Shown here piece after piece: positions 6,877 through 15,136 of a stretch of DNA of 47,117 bases (position 1 is its first letter; each line of letters begins with the position of its first letter). Made by a program: the position numbers and the translations under genes. Source of the DNA: Oscillospiraceae bacterium (GTDB lineage Bacteria > Bacillota > Clostridia > Oscillospirales > Oscillospiraceae); assembly GCA_009780175.1 (NCBI GenBank), contig WRAO01000017.1, positions 1 through 47,117 on the forward strand, read 5' to 3'. The notes beneath the pieces were generated by a model. It worked only from the letters and a program-made list of their open reading frames with translations, ran no database searches and had not been told where the DNA came from.

Positions 6877-8052
6877 TCAATCGTTCGCGTAGTTGTCAAA
6901 ATAGCCCCGGATGAGGATAATCGGCGTGCCTTTGTCTCCGCTGCCGCTGAGCAGATCGCAGAGGCTCCCAACCAAATCTACCACGCGGCGCGGGGTGGTG
7001 CCTTCCGTCACGTCTTTGCCCATGAGGTTCTTGTCCTTCGTCGCAATCCGCTCGACGATGGCAGCTCTGGCTTCCTCGCCGCGCTTGTCGCCGAGTTCCT
7101 TGTCGGCGATATACTTGAGCTTGAGCTCATTCGGCAAACCAGAGAGTCCGTCCGTATAAGCGGGAGACACTACAGGGTCCGCCAGTTCCCAAATCTTCCC
7201 GATTGGGTCTTTGAAGGCTCCGTCTCCGTAGATCAAGACCTCGACCTTTGTCCCGCTCCGCTCTAGGATCAAATTCTGCAAATTCTCTACAAAGGCTTCG
7301 CAGGAGTGCGGGAAGAGTTTTACTCGATCTTCATCCGCCTTGTTGGACCCGAGCAGACCATAGTCCGGATTATATCCGCTTCCATCCACCGGCTCACACA
7401 AAATATCCGCCAGCGTAATCACTCGCTCCGCTCCCATTGCCAGAAGCCGCCGCTTTGTGTCTTCCCGCGTATGGATGTCTCCCGCAATGACCTGTTTGGT
7501 ATGTTTCAAAATCTCACAGGGATCGTTCGCCAAAATGATCTCCACGTTACCCATACCGCGGTAGAGTTCGAGGTAATCAATGTCAGTAAACTGGTGGCGA
7601 ACATCGCCAAACACTGACCGAAACTCGGCCTCGGTGAATACGTCTGTATAGGGGTTCACACCCGCCTCATAGACGCGGTCTGCACTCACCAAGTGATTGC
7701 CCACTTCATCGGCTGGATAGGCGAGTTGGATATACAGCTTCTCTACCCCGGCGGCAATTCCCCGGAGCAAGATAGAAAAGCGATTTCGGCTGAGGATGGG
7801 GAATACAATCCCCACCGGTCCTGTCGGAAACTTCGCCCGCACGTCCGCCGCGATCTGCTCCGTGGTGGCGTAGTTCCGCTGGGCTCTGGCGACTACCGCC
7901 TCTGTCACGCCGACAATATCGCGTGTCCGGAGTGTTGTGTCCGCCTCTTTGCAATAAGCCAGCAAAGACTCCACCACAATCTCTGGCAGATCGTCTCCCG
8001 GCTGAATAATAGGCGCTCTGATACCTAATGCTTCTGTACCAACTGTTCTCAT
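6877..8052 (-). CDS. Coenzyme F420-0:L-glutamate ligase-like (CofE family) protein
   Basis: 391 residues. The N-terminal region (RAPIIQPGDDLPEIV, RDIVGVTEAVVAR) and the later YGDGAFKDPIGKIWELADPVVSP match the CofE/FbiB ligase fold that adds glutamate to F420-0 using GTP. It is longer than archaeal CofE and belongs to the longer version seen in Firmicutes. No other F420 gene is in the window, so the true substrate is open. The ATG at 8052 is chosen because GAGGAGGGA is ideally placed; an upstream ATG at 8073 would lie ahead of it. It is first in a three-gene unit with its own promoter. Confidence 0.75.
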   Translation of the reverse strand: MRTVGTEALGIRAPIIQPGDDLPEIVVESLLAYCKEADTTLRTRDIVGVTEAVVARAQRNYATTEQIAADVRAKFPTGPVGIVFPILSRNRFSILLRGIAAGVEKLYIQLAYPADEVGNHLVSADRVYEAGVNPYTDVFTEAEFRSVFGDVRHQFTDIDYLELYRGMGNVEIILANDPCEILKHTKQVIAGDIHTREDTKRRLLAMGAERVITLADILCEPVDGSGYNPDYGLLGSNKADEDRVKLFPHSCEAFVENLQNLILERSGTKVEVLIYGDGAFKDPIGKIWELADPVVSPAYTDGLSGLPNELKLKYIADKELGDKRGEEARAAIVERIATKDKNLMGKDVTEGTTPRRVVDLVGSLCDLLSGSGDKGTPIILIRGYFDNYAND

Positions 8053-8080
8053 GGCTGATCCCTCCTCGGTCACAAGGCTT

Positions 8081-8109
8081 AGTATACCATAAATCCCCTC
8101 TCAAAGCAA
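8081..8109 (-). promoter_or_regulatory. Sigma-A promoter for the CofE-like unit
   Basis: Minus strand: -35 TTGCTT (8104-8109), 17-bp spacer, -10 TATACT (8081-8086). Confidence 0.75.
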
Positions 8110-8119
8110 CGGTGATAGC

Positions 8120-8161
8120 GCTTCGTGACAAACAATGCACGAAGCAGTGACAAATGTCACT
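8120..8161. promoter_or_regulatory. Candidate operator: tandem GTGACAAA sites and palindrome
   Basis: A hairpin with arms GCTTCGTG (8120-8127) and CACGAAGC (8138-8145) abuts a perfect palindrome AGTGACA-AA-TGTCACT (8146-8161). GTGACAAA occurs at 8125 and again at 8147, 22 bp or two helical turns apart. The site lies upstream of the CPBP-like gene and just beyond the divergent CofE-unit promoter. The regulator is unknown. Confidence 0.45.
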
Positions 8162-8225
8162 ACTTCAGCTTTTATTTCTATGTTATTCTGTAAGTAGAAC
8201 CGTTCAATGGAGGATTGATGTTTTT

Positions 8226-9020
8226 ATGAACGCTCTATACGATCAAGAAGTATCGAAATACAGCACAAAAGACGCAATCATAGCACTTGGCTTTTTTGCG
8301 TATTTTATTATACGAGATTTCGCAGTTAGTATATTCTATTCGCAAGTTCATATCTCTGACGAGGCGTGGCGGATATTAATTGCTGTTACTTGCGTTATTG
8401 ATATTTTAATCGTATTTGCAATTGTTAAAATAAGAAAGCAAACGCTCACTTCCATCGGGCTACACAAGAAACATATTTGGGCCGCGTTAGGTCTTGGGCT
8501 TTTGTTTGCTCCAATTTTCATACTTCAGAGGGTTGCACAAGGGGTCGTGGTCGGATGGGAATTCGTTTCTTTTGGTTCATTCCTATTTGCTTTTATGAAT
8601 GTAACGCTTTGGGCTGTCAGAGAGGACATCAGCTTTGTCGGCTTTATTCAGACCAGATTGCATGGCCTCGTAAAAAACGACTTCTGGGCTGTCAACTTAG
8701 GGGCGGCATTGTTTACGCTGGCACACGTTCCATCACGATTGGTGGACGGCATATCTATGGGGGCTATGACCTTTTTCTTGTTATTAGTGAACTGGTTTTT
8801 TATGCACCGTGCGTTTGTTATGCTGTTTAAAAGATACTATTCTCTCGTGCCCGTTTTCATCATGCACGTAGCCTCAAACTTTCCAAGACTGTGGCAGGGG
8901 GACGGAATAACTGGTTGGTTATGGATCGCGATTCCAACTACCGTGTTTGTTGTGGCTGTGGAAATTTGGTATGGGAGATGGAATGAACGCCGTCCCGATG
9001 AAGTGCGCGAACAAAAGTAA
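8226..9020 (+). CDS. CPBP-family intramembrane protein
   Basis: 264 residues with about seven to eight hydrophobic helices. Three motifs fit the CPBP (Abi/Rce1-like) intramembrane metalloprotease family: REDISFVGFIQ (motif 1), FTLAHVPSR (motif 2, metal-binding His) and HVASNF (motif 3). Motif 1 is usually E-E-x3-R; here it reads E-D and lacks the usual Arg, so protease activity is uncertain. The start at 8226 lies 12 nt after GGAGG; an ATG at 8218 closes after three codons. The gene is visibly AT-richer than its neighbours, which suggests acquisition. CPBP proteins are often bacteriocin immunity or maturation factors; an ABC exporter pair lies convergently beyond a shared hairpin. Confidence 0.75.
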   Translation: MNALYDQEVSKYSTKDAIIALGFFAYFIIRDFAVSIFYSQVHISDEAWRILIAVTCVIDILIVFAIVKIRKQTLTSIGLHKKHIWAALGLGLLFAPIFILQRVAQGVVVGWEFVSFGSFLFAFMNVTLWAVREDISFVGFIQTRLHGLVKNDFWAVNLGAALFTLAHVPSRLVDGISMGAMTFFLLLVNWFFMHRAFVMLFKRYYSLVPVFIMHVASNFPRLWQGDGITGWLWIAIPTTVFVVAVEIWYGRWNERRPDEVREQK

Positions 9021-9093
9021 CCTTGCTTGTCGCTCCGAGGAGCTTGCCCACACCTATTTTCAACTATCGAGAATTGCTACATCAGGAACAACC

Positions 9094-9138
9094 AAAGTCC
9101 CAGTACGATGCTGTATCATACTGGGACTTTGCGTTTTT
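9094..9138 (+). terminator. Bidirectional intrinsic terminator
   Basis: Stem AAAGTCCCAGTA (9094-9105) with TACTGGGACTTT (9119-9130), followed by GCGTTTTT. It separates the CPBP gene from the convergent ABC permease gene. Confidence 0.75.
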
Positions 9139-9173
9139 CTATGGCGGCGGGGGTTTGGATCTTTATCTTTATT

Positions 9174-9887
9174 TTACAAGTCCTGCTTCCGCAAGACCAA
9201 AATCCCAATCAAGCCCATCACCGCGATTGTAATGAGATGCTGCATAATTACGATCGTATTGCTCGTCTGCCACCACTCAAGTCCAAACAACGGGCGGAAA
9301 ATGAACGTGAGTTGAGAAGTGGCGATAGAGAGCCCCACGAAGACAAAGATGGTATACGCTCTCCCTCTCGAGAGGATGACCGCCGTCATCAGCATGGAGA
9401 ATATGGACAGCCAGCCAAACAGGATCACCCCGAATGTGCCTGCATCTATCTCAAATGTGAACTCCAGAAACTCCAACGCGAGCGACATGTCATGGGAGAT
9501 GAGCACAATCAAGAGCGGCAAAATAACTAGTAAAAGAATGCTGAGCAAGGAAAACAGCAATGTGGCTCCGATTTTCACAAAATAGTACTGCACACGCGAC
9601 ACGCCACTCGCGATCAGCAAGCTCATCACTTTGTTTTTATAGTCCGTACGCGCCATTTGGTAAGGGTAGACAAATAAGAATATAACCGTCCCAAATACGG
9701 AGAAGGCAAACAGCATCGCCATCATGATCTCCAGGGTGCTTGGCACGCGAAACCAGACATTGGCTTGGTGCGTTATCATCATGCCGCCTATGATATTTAT
9801 AACCATAAACCCAAGCATAATCAGTAAATTCACGCGATCATGCATGTTCTTAAACAGTTCCATTTTAAAGACATTCGACAATTTCAT
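9174..9887 (-). CDS. ABC-2 type transporter permease
   Basis: 237 residues, six predicted helices. It starts MKLSNVFKMELFKNMHDR, a typical cytoplasmic amphipathic start of ABC-2 permeases, and has the inter-helix segment YPYQMARTDYKNKVMSLLIASG found in export permeases that pair with a separate ATPase. The gene lies 36 bp downstream of an ATPase gene on the same strand, so the two should form one exporter. The substrate is unknown; a role in peptide antibiotic export or resistance is possible by analogy. AT-richer than the window average. Confidence 0.8.
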   Translation of the reverse strand: MKLSNVFKMELFKNMHDRVNLLIMLGFMVINIIGGMMITHQANVWFRVPSTLEIMMAMLFAFSVFGTVIFLFVYPYQMARTDYKNKVMSLLIASGVSRVQYYFVKIGATLLFSLLSILLLVILPLLIVLISHDMSLALEFLEFTFEIDAGTFGVILFGWLSIFSMLMTAVILSRGRAYTIFVFVGLSIATSQLTFIFRPLFGLEWWQTSNTIVIMQHLITIAVMGLIGILVLRKQDL

Positions 9888-9923
9888 CTCAAAAACTCCT
9901 CTTCGCTCAAGTGTTGAAGCTGC

Positions 9924-10796
9924 TTATCTGACAAATTTCGAAAACTGAACTTCTTTCTTCACCTGAGCGAATTCAATATCCTGCGCGACCGCCTGCTTAA
10001 ACACTTGACGATACACTTCTTCCCTGACCGTAAATTGCACAAACTTACCCGCCATGCTCGATGAAATATCGGCATCTTCCAGCAGTCGCCGGAGCTTTTC
10101 GACATCGCTGACCTCAGCAGAGTAGACAAATGCCTGGGTTCTGTCATTCAAGTCAAACGTCGCCGAGAAGTCTCCGTTTTCAAGTACAAACACATGGTCT
10201 GCGATGGATTCGATGTCTTCCTGCACGTGGCTCGAAATCAAAACTGTACGTCCGCGCCGTTTGAGGTCTACCAGATAATTGCGGAACCAATCTACTGATT
10301 TTGCGTCTAGGCCGCGGAAGGGCTCGTCAAAAATCAAGATTTCCGCATCGTTCATCAAGGAAATGAGGAGCTGTAATTTCTTCGTCATACCCAGTGAATA
10401 CTTCGACACTTTTGTCTCCAAGGCATCCGCGATGTCTAACTCTCCGGCTAATTTCATGATGTTGTCCGGCGGCGTTCCGCCGCGAAGTCCGGCAAAATAC
10501 CTCAGATTAAACATGCCGGTCCGATTGCGGTAAAGATTCATGTCATCAAGCACAATCCCGACATTGCCGAGCACATGGAGGTGACTGCGCACCTCCTGCC
10601 CGTTGATTAAAACACTGCCCTGATAGTTGGTAATAATGTTGACCAGGCATTTGAAAAACGTCGTCTTCCCGACCCCGTTTTTCCCGACGATTCCATAGGC
10701 TTTCCCTTGCTCAAAAGCGATGTTGGAAATTCGCAAAACGTTCCTGGTCTTATAAGAAAAATGCAAATCCCTTACTTGAATTTTCACACGCGTCAA
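9924..10796 (-). CDS. ABC transporter ATP-binding protein
   Basis: 290 residues. Walker A GKNGVGKTT (near residue 38), signature-like YSLGMTKKLQLL, Walker B EILIFDEPFRGLD and the switch histidine in ISSHVQEDIES are all visible. The C-terminal 80 residues form the small domain common in ABC-2 exporters. The open frame begins at a TTG (10796); a GTG at 10787 is an equally plausible start, and neither has a strong ribosome site. It forms an exporter with the permease 36 bp downstream. It begins 48 bp after the SLH gene on the same strand with no clear terminator between, so read-through is possible. Confidence 0.85.
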   Translation of the reverse strand: MTRVKIQVRDLHFSYKTRNVLRISNIAFEQGKAYGIVGKNGVGKTTFFKCLVNIITNYQGSVLINGQEVRSHLHVLGNVGIVLDDMNLYRNRTGMFNLRYFAGLRGGTPPDNIMKLAGELDIADALETKVSKYSLGMTKKLQLLISLMNDAEILIFDEPFRGLDAKSVDWFRNYLVDLKRRGRTVLISSHVQEDIESIADHVFVLENGDFSATFDLNDRTQAFVYSAEVSDVEKLRRLLEDADISSSMAGKFVQFTVREEVYRQVFKQAVAQDIEFAQVKKEVQFSKFVR

Positions 10797-10844
10797 CTAC
10801 TTTCTAAATAAAATATAAGTGCCGATCAAACTCGTAGGCTATTT

Positions 10845-13292
10845 TTATTCGTCGCAATCCGTCTCTACCTCTTCCTCCGGCGTTTCCTCGTCAGCCTCAG
10901 GTTCTGGCTCTACATCGGCCTCGTTTTCCAGCTTCTGCGGCCCATATTCCTCCTCCGGCAGATATGCGGCGTATAGATCGCCCGGCGCTTCCGCCAAAGC
11001 TACCGACAAGAGCGCGGTGATATCCAGTCTGGCCAAAATCGTCGCGGCTTCAGCGCGGGTGAGGTTGTTATGCGGCGCCAAGCGTCCGTCGCTGAGGCCT
11101 GTTATGAGTCCTCGCTCGACAAGTCGGGCAATCTCTGCCCGTGCCCAACCGGGAATCGCAGTCTGATCGGGGAAGCCGTCTAAGGTATCGGCCGACGCGT
11201 CGAAGTCCATCAGGCGACCGAGAATGGTAAACGCCTCCGCACGGGTGATGGAAGCCCCGGCGTCAAAGACGTTTCCGCCTTCCACAGGCCGTCCGGAAAT
11301 CAGCCCGTGTTGGAACATCGCCGCCACATAAGGCCGCGCCCAAGCGGGAATCTGCGCATGATCGACAAACTCCGTGCCAAGGAGGCTATAGTCCGCCGGG
11401 TTTAGTTCCAGACGCCGCGCAAGCATAGCGGCAAACTCAACACGCGTTACATTACGATCGGGATAAAACCGTGTACCCTCCGCCGTATGGACACCCGTGA
11501 CAACACCGGCATCGCGCATACTGTTCACGTAGCTTTCCGCCCAGTGTCCGATGATATCCACAAATGCATCTGCGATTGTGACCGGGATTGTCCGGGTCAC
11601 TCCGCCAGCTGTAACAGAGATCGTCCCACTCGTGCCGGGTATGCCGGTCACGGTAAGCAGACCCGTCTGCGCATTGAGCGTGCCAACATTGCCGGTGACG
11701 TTTGTGCTATACAGCTCCTGCGAAACAAACAGCGCACGGTTGCCGGAGTAGGCGCGGAAGGAGAGCGGAATTTGATCGCCCAAAGCGACGGTAAGCGCAT
11801 CCACACGCTGTTCTCCCCGCCGGAACTCAAGCCGATCCGGCGCGGCCACGACATCGAGCCGCAAACTGCCGCTAAGCCCGTTATTCCCCTGTGCCGTGAG
11901 CGTCCCACTGGCATTCGCAACCGCTGTGCGGAAGGCAGAACCTTCCTGCGCCCCGAGTGCGGGCATTGCTGTGTAAGAAGTAAACTGAAGCCCCGCCGTG
12001 GCTACCGGGTAGTAGCCCCGATCGGTCATGGTAACGGTTGCCAAATCAAAGGGTGTAACCAAAGACCCGCCTAGCACTGCGGCATGGCCCGGCGCAAACT
12101 GCATATTCGTCGCCCCGCCGCCCTGGCCATAGTTGGCGACGAGCAGGATAAAGGTCGCACAAGCCCGGGGAAATCCACCAGAGGGCCGATTTTGGATCGC
12201 CGCAGTCGTCGTCCCCGGCACGCGGTAGCTGAAGGTGGTGGACCCGCCGCCGTCTAGATTGATGACCTCGGACGCGCCAAGCGCGATCATCTCATCCGCC
12301 AGTTCTGACAGGGTAATCCCTGCCGAATGCCCGGAAATTCTGCCGTCCACAGTGTAAAGGATCACACTGCCGTCCGGCCGAATGCCGAGCGCCGTGCGTG
12401 GGGCCGCCCCGCTCTGTGCGGGGTCCCAGCCGGATGTACGGGTGCCGTTTGTCACCAAAATATCCCCGCCCCCGGTGGCCCAGACAGCTTCCGAAAGCCG
12501 GTTGTCTGTCGCGCCGATATGCAACGTAACCCGATCTCCCACCGCAAAGCGGTCCAGTGTGGCAATATGCGTATAGTCTAGATCCGCCGAGAGCACCAAA
12601 TGCCCCGCCGGGATGGGTACCGCGCCCTCACTGTCGCTGATCTCCACAACTTCCAGCGATACCGTACCGCCGATTGCCATGTTGCCGCTCAGAATCCGGA
12701 GGAAAACCTCGCGGCCCGGCGTGGTCGTGCGGGTGGTGGCGGAAAAATGTTCATCCAGGAGCATGATTCCGTACGGGTGGCGGAACTTGTTAAAGGCGGG
12801 TAGGTCCACATGTCCACCGCCGCGCGTGGACAGCAAGAAAGTAACCGTCGGATTTCCCAAAAACGCGGATCCGTCCTCTCGGAAAAACACCGCGCCGCGC
12901 CCGTAATGGCTGCTGCGGAGTTGTCCGTTCGATATGTATATCCCTTCCGGCACGCCGGTCTGAAAGGAGAAAAAGTCCGCATTGATTCCGCCGAGTACAT
13001 TGTGTCCCTGCCCACGAGCGTGGTTGATTACCGTGTTGATATTCGACGCCCCAAACACATAGGACCCCGCCGACACCATGGGTCGGATATCACCGCCCGG
13101 CATGAAGCTCAGATAATGCGCCGACTGCCGACCCCGGCTTTGCTCAGATAAGATATGTCCATAGCTCAGCGTATCGGAGACGACCACATGGTCATGCCGC
13201 ACCCTGTCGCCGGCTCCGACAGCAAGCGCGTAGCCCGGCAGGAGCAGAACGATAGCGAGTATAATCGCTATACACCTTGTAAACTTACGCAT
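10845..13292 (-). CDS. Secreted SLH-domain phosphodiester glycosidase (NAGPA-like)
   Basis: 815 residues. Signal peptide at residues 1-24 (cleavage near ALAVG). About residues 60-385 form a phosphodiester glycosidase (NAGPA, DUF2233-type) domain with GGINADFFSF and the hallmark INLDGGGSTTF. A beta-rich linker follows, then three SLH modules (about 575-760) with TRVE, TRAE and TRAE signatures, and a very acidic tail ending near the last residue. SLH domains bind pyruvylated secondary cell-wall polymer. The adjacent divergent operon encodes a CsaB-type pyruvyl transferase, which fits surface anchoring of this enzyme. The substrate is probably a glycosyl phosphodiester of a wall polymer, by family inference. 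Confidence 0.88.
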   Translation of the reverse strand: MRKFTRCIAIILAIVLLLPGYALAVGAGDRVRHDHVVVSDTLSYGHILSEQSRGRQSAHYLSFMPGGDIRPMVSAGSYVFGASNINTVINHARGQGHNVLGGINADFFSFQTGVPEGIYISNGQLRSSHYGRGAVFFREDGSAFLGNPTVTFLLSTRGGGHVDLPAFNKFRHPYGIMLLDEHFSATTRTTTPGREVFLRILSGNMAIGGTVSLEVVEISDSEGAVPIPAGHLVLSADLDYTHIATLDRFAVGDRVTLHIGATDNRLSEAVWATGGGDILVTNGTRTSGWDPAQSGAAPRTALGIRPDGSVILYTVDGRISGHSAGITLSELADEMIALGASEVINLDGGGSTTFSYRVPGTTTAAIQNRPSGGFPRACATFILLVANYGQGGGATNMQFAPGHAAVLGGSLVTPFDLATVTMTDRGYYPVATAGLQFTSYTAMPALGAQEGSAFRTAVANASGTLTAQGNNGLSGSLRLDVVAAPDRLEFRRGEQRVDALTVALGDQIPLSFRAYSGNRALFVSQELYSTNVTGNVGTLNAQTGLLTVTGIPGTSGTISVTAGGVTRTIPVTIADAFVDIIGHWAESYVNSMRDAGVVTGVHTAEGTRFYPDRNVTRVEFAAMLARRLELNPADYSLLGTEFVDHAQIPAWARPYVAAMFQHGLISGRPVEGGNVFDAGASITRAEAFTILGRLMDFDASADTLDGFPDQTAIPGWARAEIARLVERGLITGLSDGRLAPHNNLTRAEAATILARLDITALLSVALAEAPGDLYAAYLPEEEYGPQKLENEADVEPEPEADEETPEEEVETDCDE

Positions 13293-13510
13293 AGAATATG
13301 TACCTCTCTATTCCTCTATCGCCAATGGCCCGACCAAAACTCGAGCCTTACTTACATATAAGACACGCTCTCAGTGTACCAAATTTAGGAGGATCGTGCA
13401 ACCGGCTTCCTGTGTACGTTTTGTGAATTATAGGGGTAGCCCCGTTTTATATACGACGCATTTTTCCGGGACAAGGTTCCGTCCCTCGCACTTTCGGCAG
13501 AAACCTCGAC

Positions 13511-13539
13511 TTGTAAAACCGTCCAATTTCAGGTAAACT
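13511..13539 (+). promoter_or_regulatory. Sigma-A promoter of the cell-wall polymer operon
   Basis: -35 TTGTAA (13511-13516), 17-bp spacer, -10 TAAACT (13534-13539), 39 bp before the murJ start. The remaining 13293-13510 gap between the divergent genes shows only a small GGGAC/GTCCC hairpin. Confidence 0.65.
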
Positions 13540-13578
13540 AGATTAATACGCAATCTCCTCTGACGAAGGGACCTGCCC

Positions 13579-15135
13579 ATGTCAAAACACCAAAGCCAAA
13601 GGCTCAAGACCGTGAGCCTCGTCATACTCATCACCCTCCTCGGCCGCATCCTCGGCCTGGGCCGGGAAATTCTATTTGCCCAGACCTTCGGCACGGGTTG
13701 GGAAGCGGACGCCTTAGCCGCCGCCAGCCTCCTGCCTCGTATCTTCTTCGACGCCCTCTTCGCCTCTGCCGTCTCCGCGAGTTTTATCCCCGTCTACACC
13801 CAGACGATGGAGCTTGAGGGCCGCGAAGCGGCAGATCGTCTGGCAAGCAGTTTCTTCACCATCGTCGGCCTTGCCGCCATGACTCTGACCGCCTTCGGTA
13901 TGGCCTTTGCCGCACAACTCGTCGGACTGATGGAGAACTTCGACCCTGAGACAGCACGGCTCACGGCAAACCTGCTCGTCATCATCTTCCCCTCTCTCTT
14001 CTTTACCGGACTCGCCTTTTCCATGGTCGGCGTCCTCAATTCTCTCGGTCAGTTTAACGTCCCCGCCGCGATGAGCATCGCTTCCAATGGCGTTTTGATC
14101 GTGTATTTTCTCTTCTTCGTGGAACGTTTCGGTGTCTATGGCGCCGCAGTCGCCTTTCTGATCGGCTGGGCAGCGCAGGCCATCATGCAAGTACCGAGCC
14201 TCTACAAACGCGGCTTTCGCTATCGCCTCGGCGTGCGGCATCCCGGCCTCAAACAAATTTTTCGGCTCATGATGCCTGTTATGGCAAGCACTTGGATCGC
14301 CCCCATCAATATGCTCGTCATCCTCTGGTTCGCCTCCGCCCTCACCGAAGGCGCAGTTGCCAGCCTCAATTACGCCCACCAACTCTTCATCATGGTCGCC
14401 GGCATCTTCGTCCTCTCCGTGACCAACGTGATTTTCCCCGAAATGAGCCGCCTATCCGCCACAGGAGATCGCCGCGAACTCTGCGGCATCGTCCGCGAAA
14501 CCACCCGCACCCTTCTCTTCCTTCTCATCCCCATCACCCTCGGCCTTATGATTCTCGCCACTCCCCTCGTCCAGCTCCTCTTCGAACGCCAACAATTCGA
14601 CGCCCACTCCACAGCCCTAACCGCCTCTGCCCTCGCCTTTATGAGCCTCGGCATGGTGGGGTACGGCGTTCAGAATGTACTCATCCGCGCCTTCTATGCC
14701 GAACAGCGGGGGCGTATCCCCCTCCTAGCCGGATTGGTCGGCGTAGCGGTGAACATTCTCCTCTGCCTCTTCTTTGTGGACGCCATGGGTGTGGCTGGTC
14801 TAGCCCTCGCCTCAGCCGCCTCGCTCCTCGTAACCGCCTTCGTGCTCACGCCTCCGGCTCACCTCATGTTGGGCGGCGGACTCATCACAAAAAATCTCCT
14901 ATGGGCACTTACCAAAATGACCCTCGCGGCCCTTCTCATGGGCATAGCCGTCTGGTTCGTGCGAGAACTGCTCGCCGCCCCCCTTTCCGGCGGCCCCATC
15001 CTCCTGCGGTTCCTCCTTGTACTCATCCCGACCACAGTTGGCGTCTTCATCTACCTCACCATCGCCCACTTGTTGGGCCTCGACGAAATGAAAATACTCC
15101 GCAGTTACTTGAGAAAAAGAAAGGAGGGCGCATAG
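13579..15135 (+). CDS. murJ: MurJ/MviN-family lipid flippase
   Basis: 518 residues with about 14 hydrophobic helices, typical for MurJ in the MOP superfamily. Visible family features are the N-terminal LITLLGRILGLGREILFAQTFG, the FVDALFAS-like stretch FFDALFASAVSASFIPVYTQ, and the TM-rich C-terminus. MurJ flips lipid-linked wall precursors such as lipid II outward. It heads an operon with O-antigen-ligase-like, glycosyltransferase and pyruvyl transferase genes. Here it could therefore flip the secondary polymer precursor rather than, or as well as, lipid II. It ends 1 bp before the next gene. Confidence 0.88.
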   Translation: MSKHQSQRLKTVSLVILITLLGRILGLGREILFAQTFGTGWEADALAAASLLPRIFFDALFASAVSASFIPVYTQTMELEGREAADRLASSFFTIVGLAAMTLTAFGMAFAAQLVGLMENFDPETARLTANLLVIIFPSLFFTGLAFSMVGVLNSLGQFNVPAAMSIASNGVLIVYFLFFVERFGVYGAAVAFLIGWAAQAIMQVPSLYKRGFRYRLGVRHPGLKQIFRLMMPVMASTWIAPINMLVILWFASALTEGAVASLNYAHQLFIMVAGIFVLSVTNVIFPEMSRLSATGDRRELCGIVRETTRTLLFLLIPITLGLMILATPLVQLLFERQQFDAHSTALTASALAFMSLGMVGYGVQNVLIRAFYAEQRGRIPLLAGLVGVAVNILLCLFFVDAMGVAGLALASAASLLVTAFVLTPPAHLMLGGGLITKNLLWALTKMTLAALLMGIAVWFVRELLAAPLSGGPILLRFLLVLIPTTVGVFIYLTIAHLLGLDEMKILRSYLRKRKEGA

Positions 15136-15136
15136 T

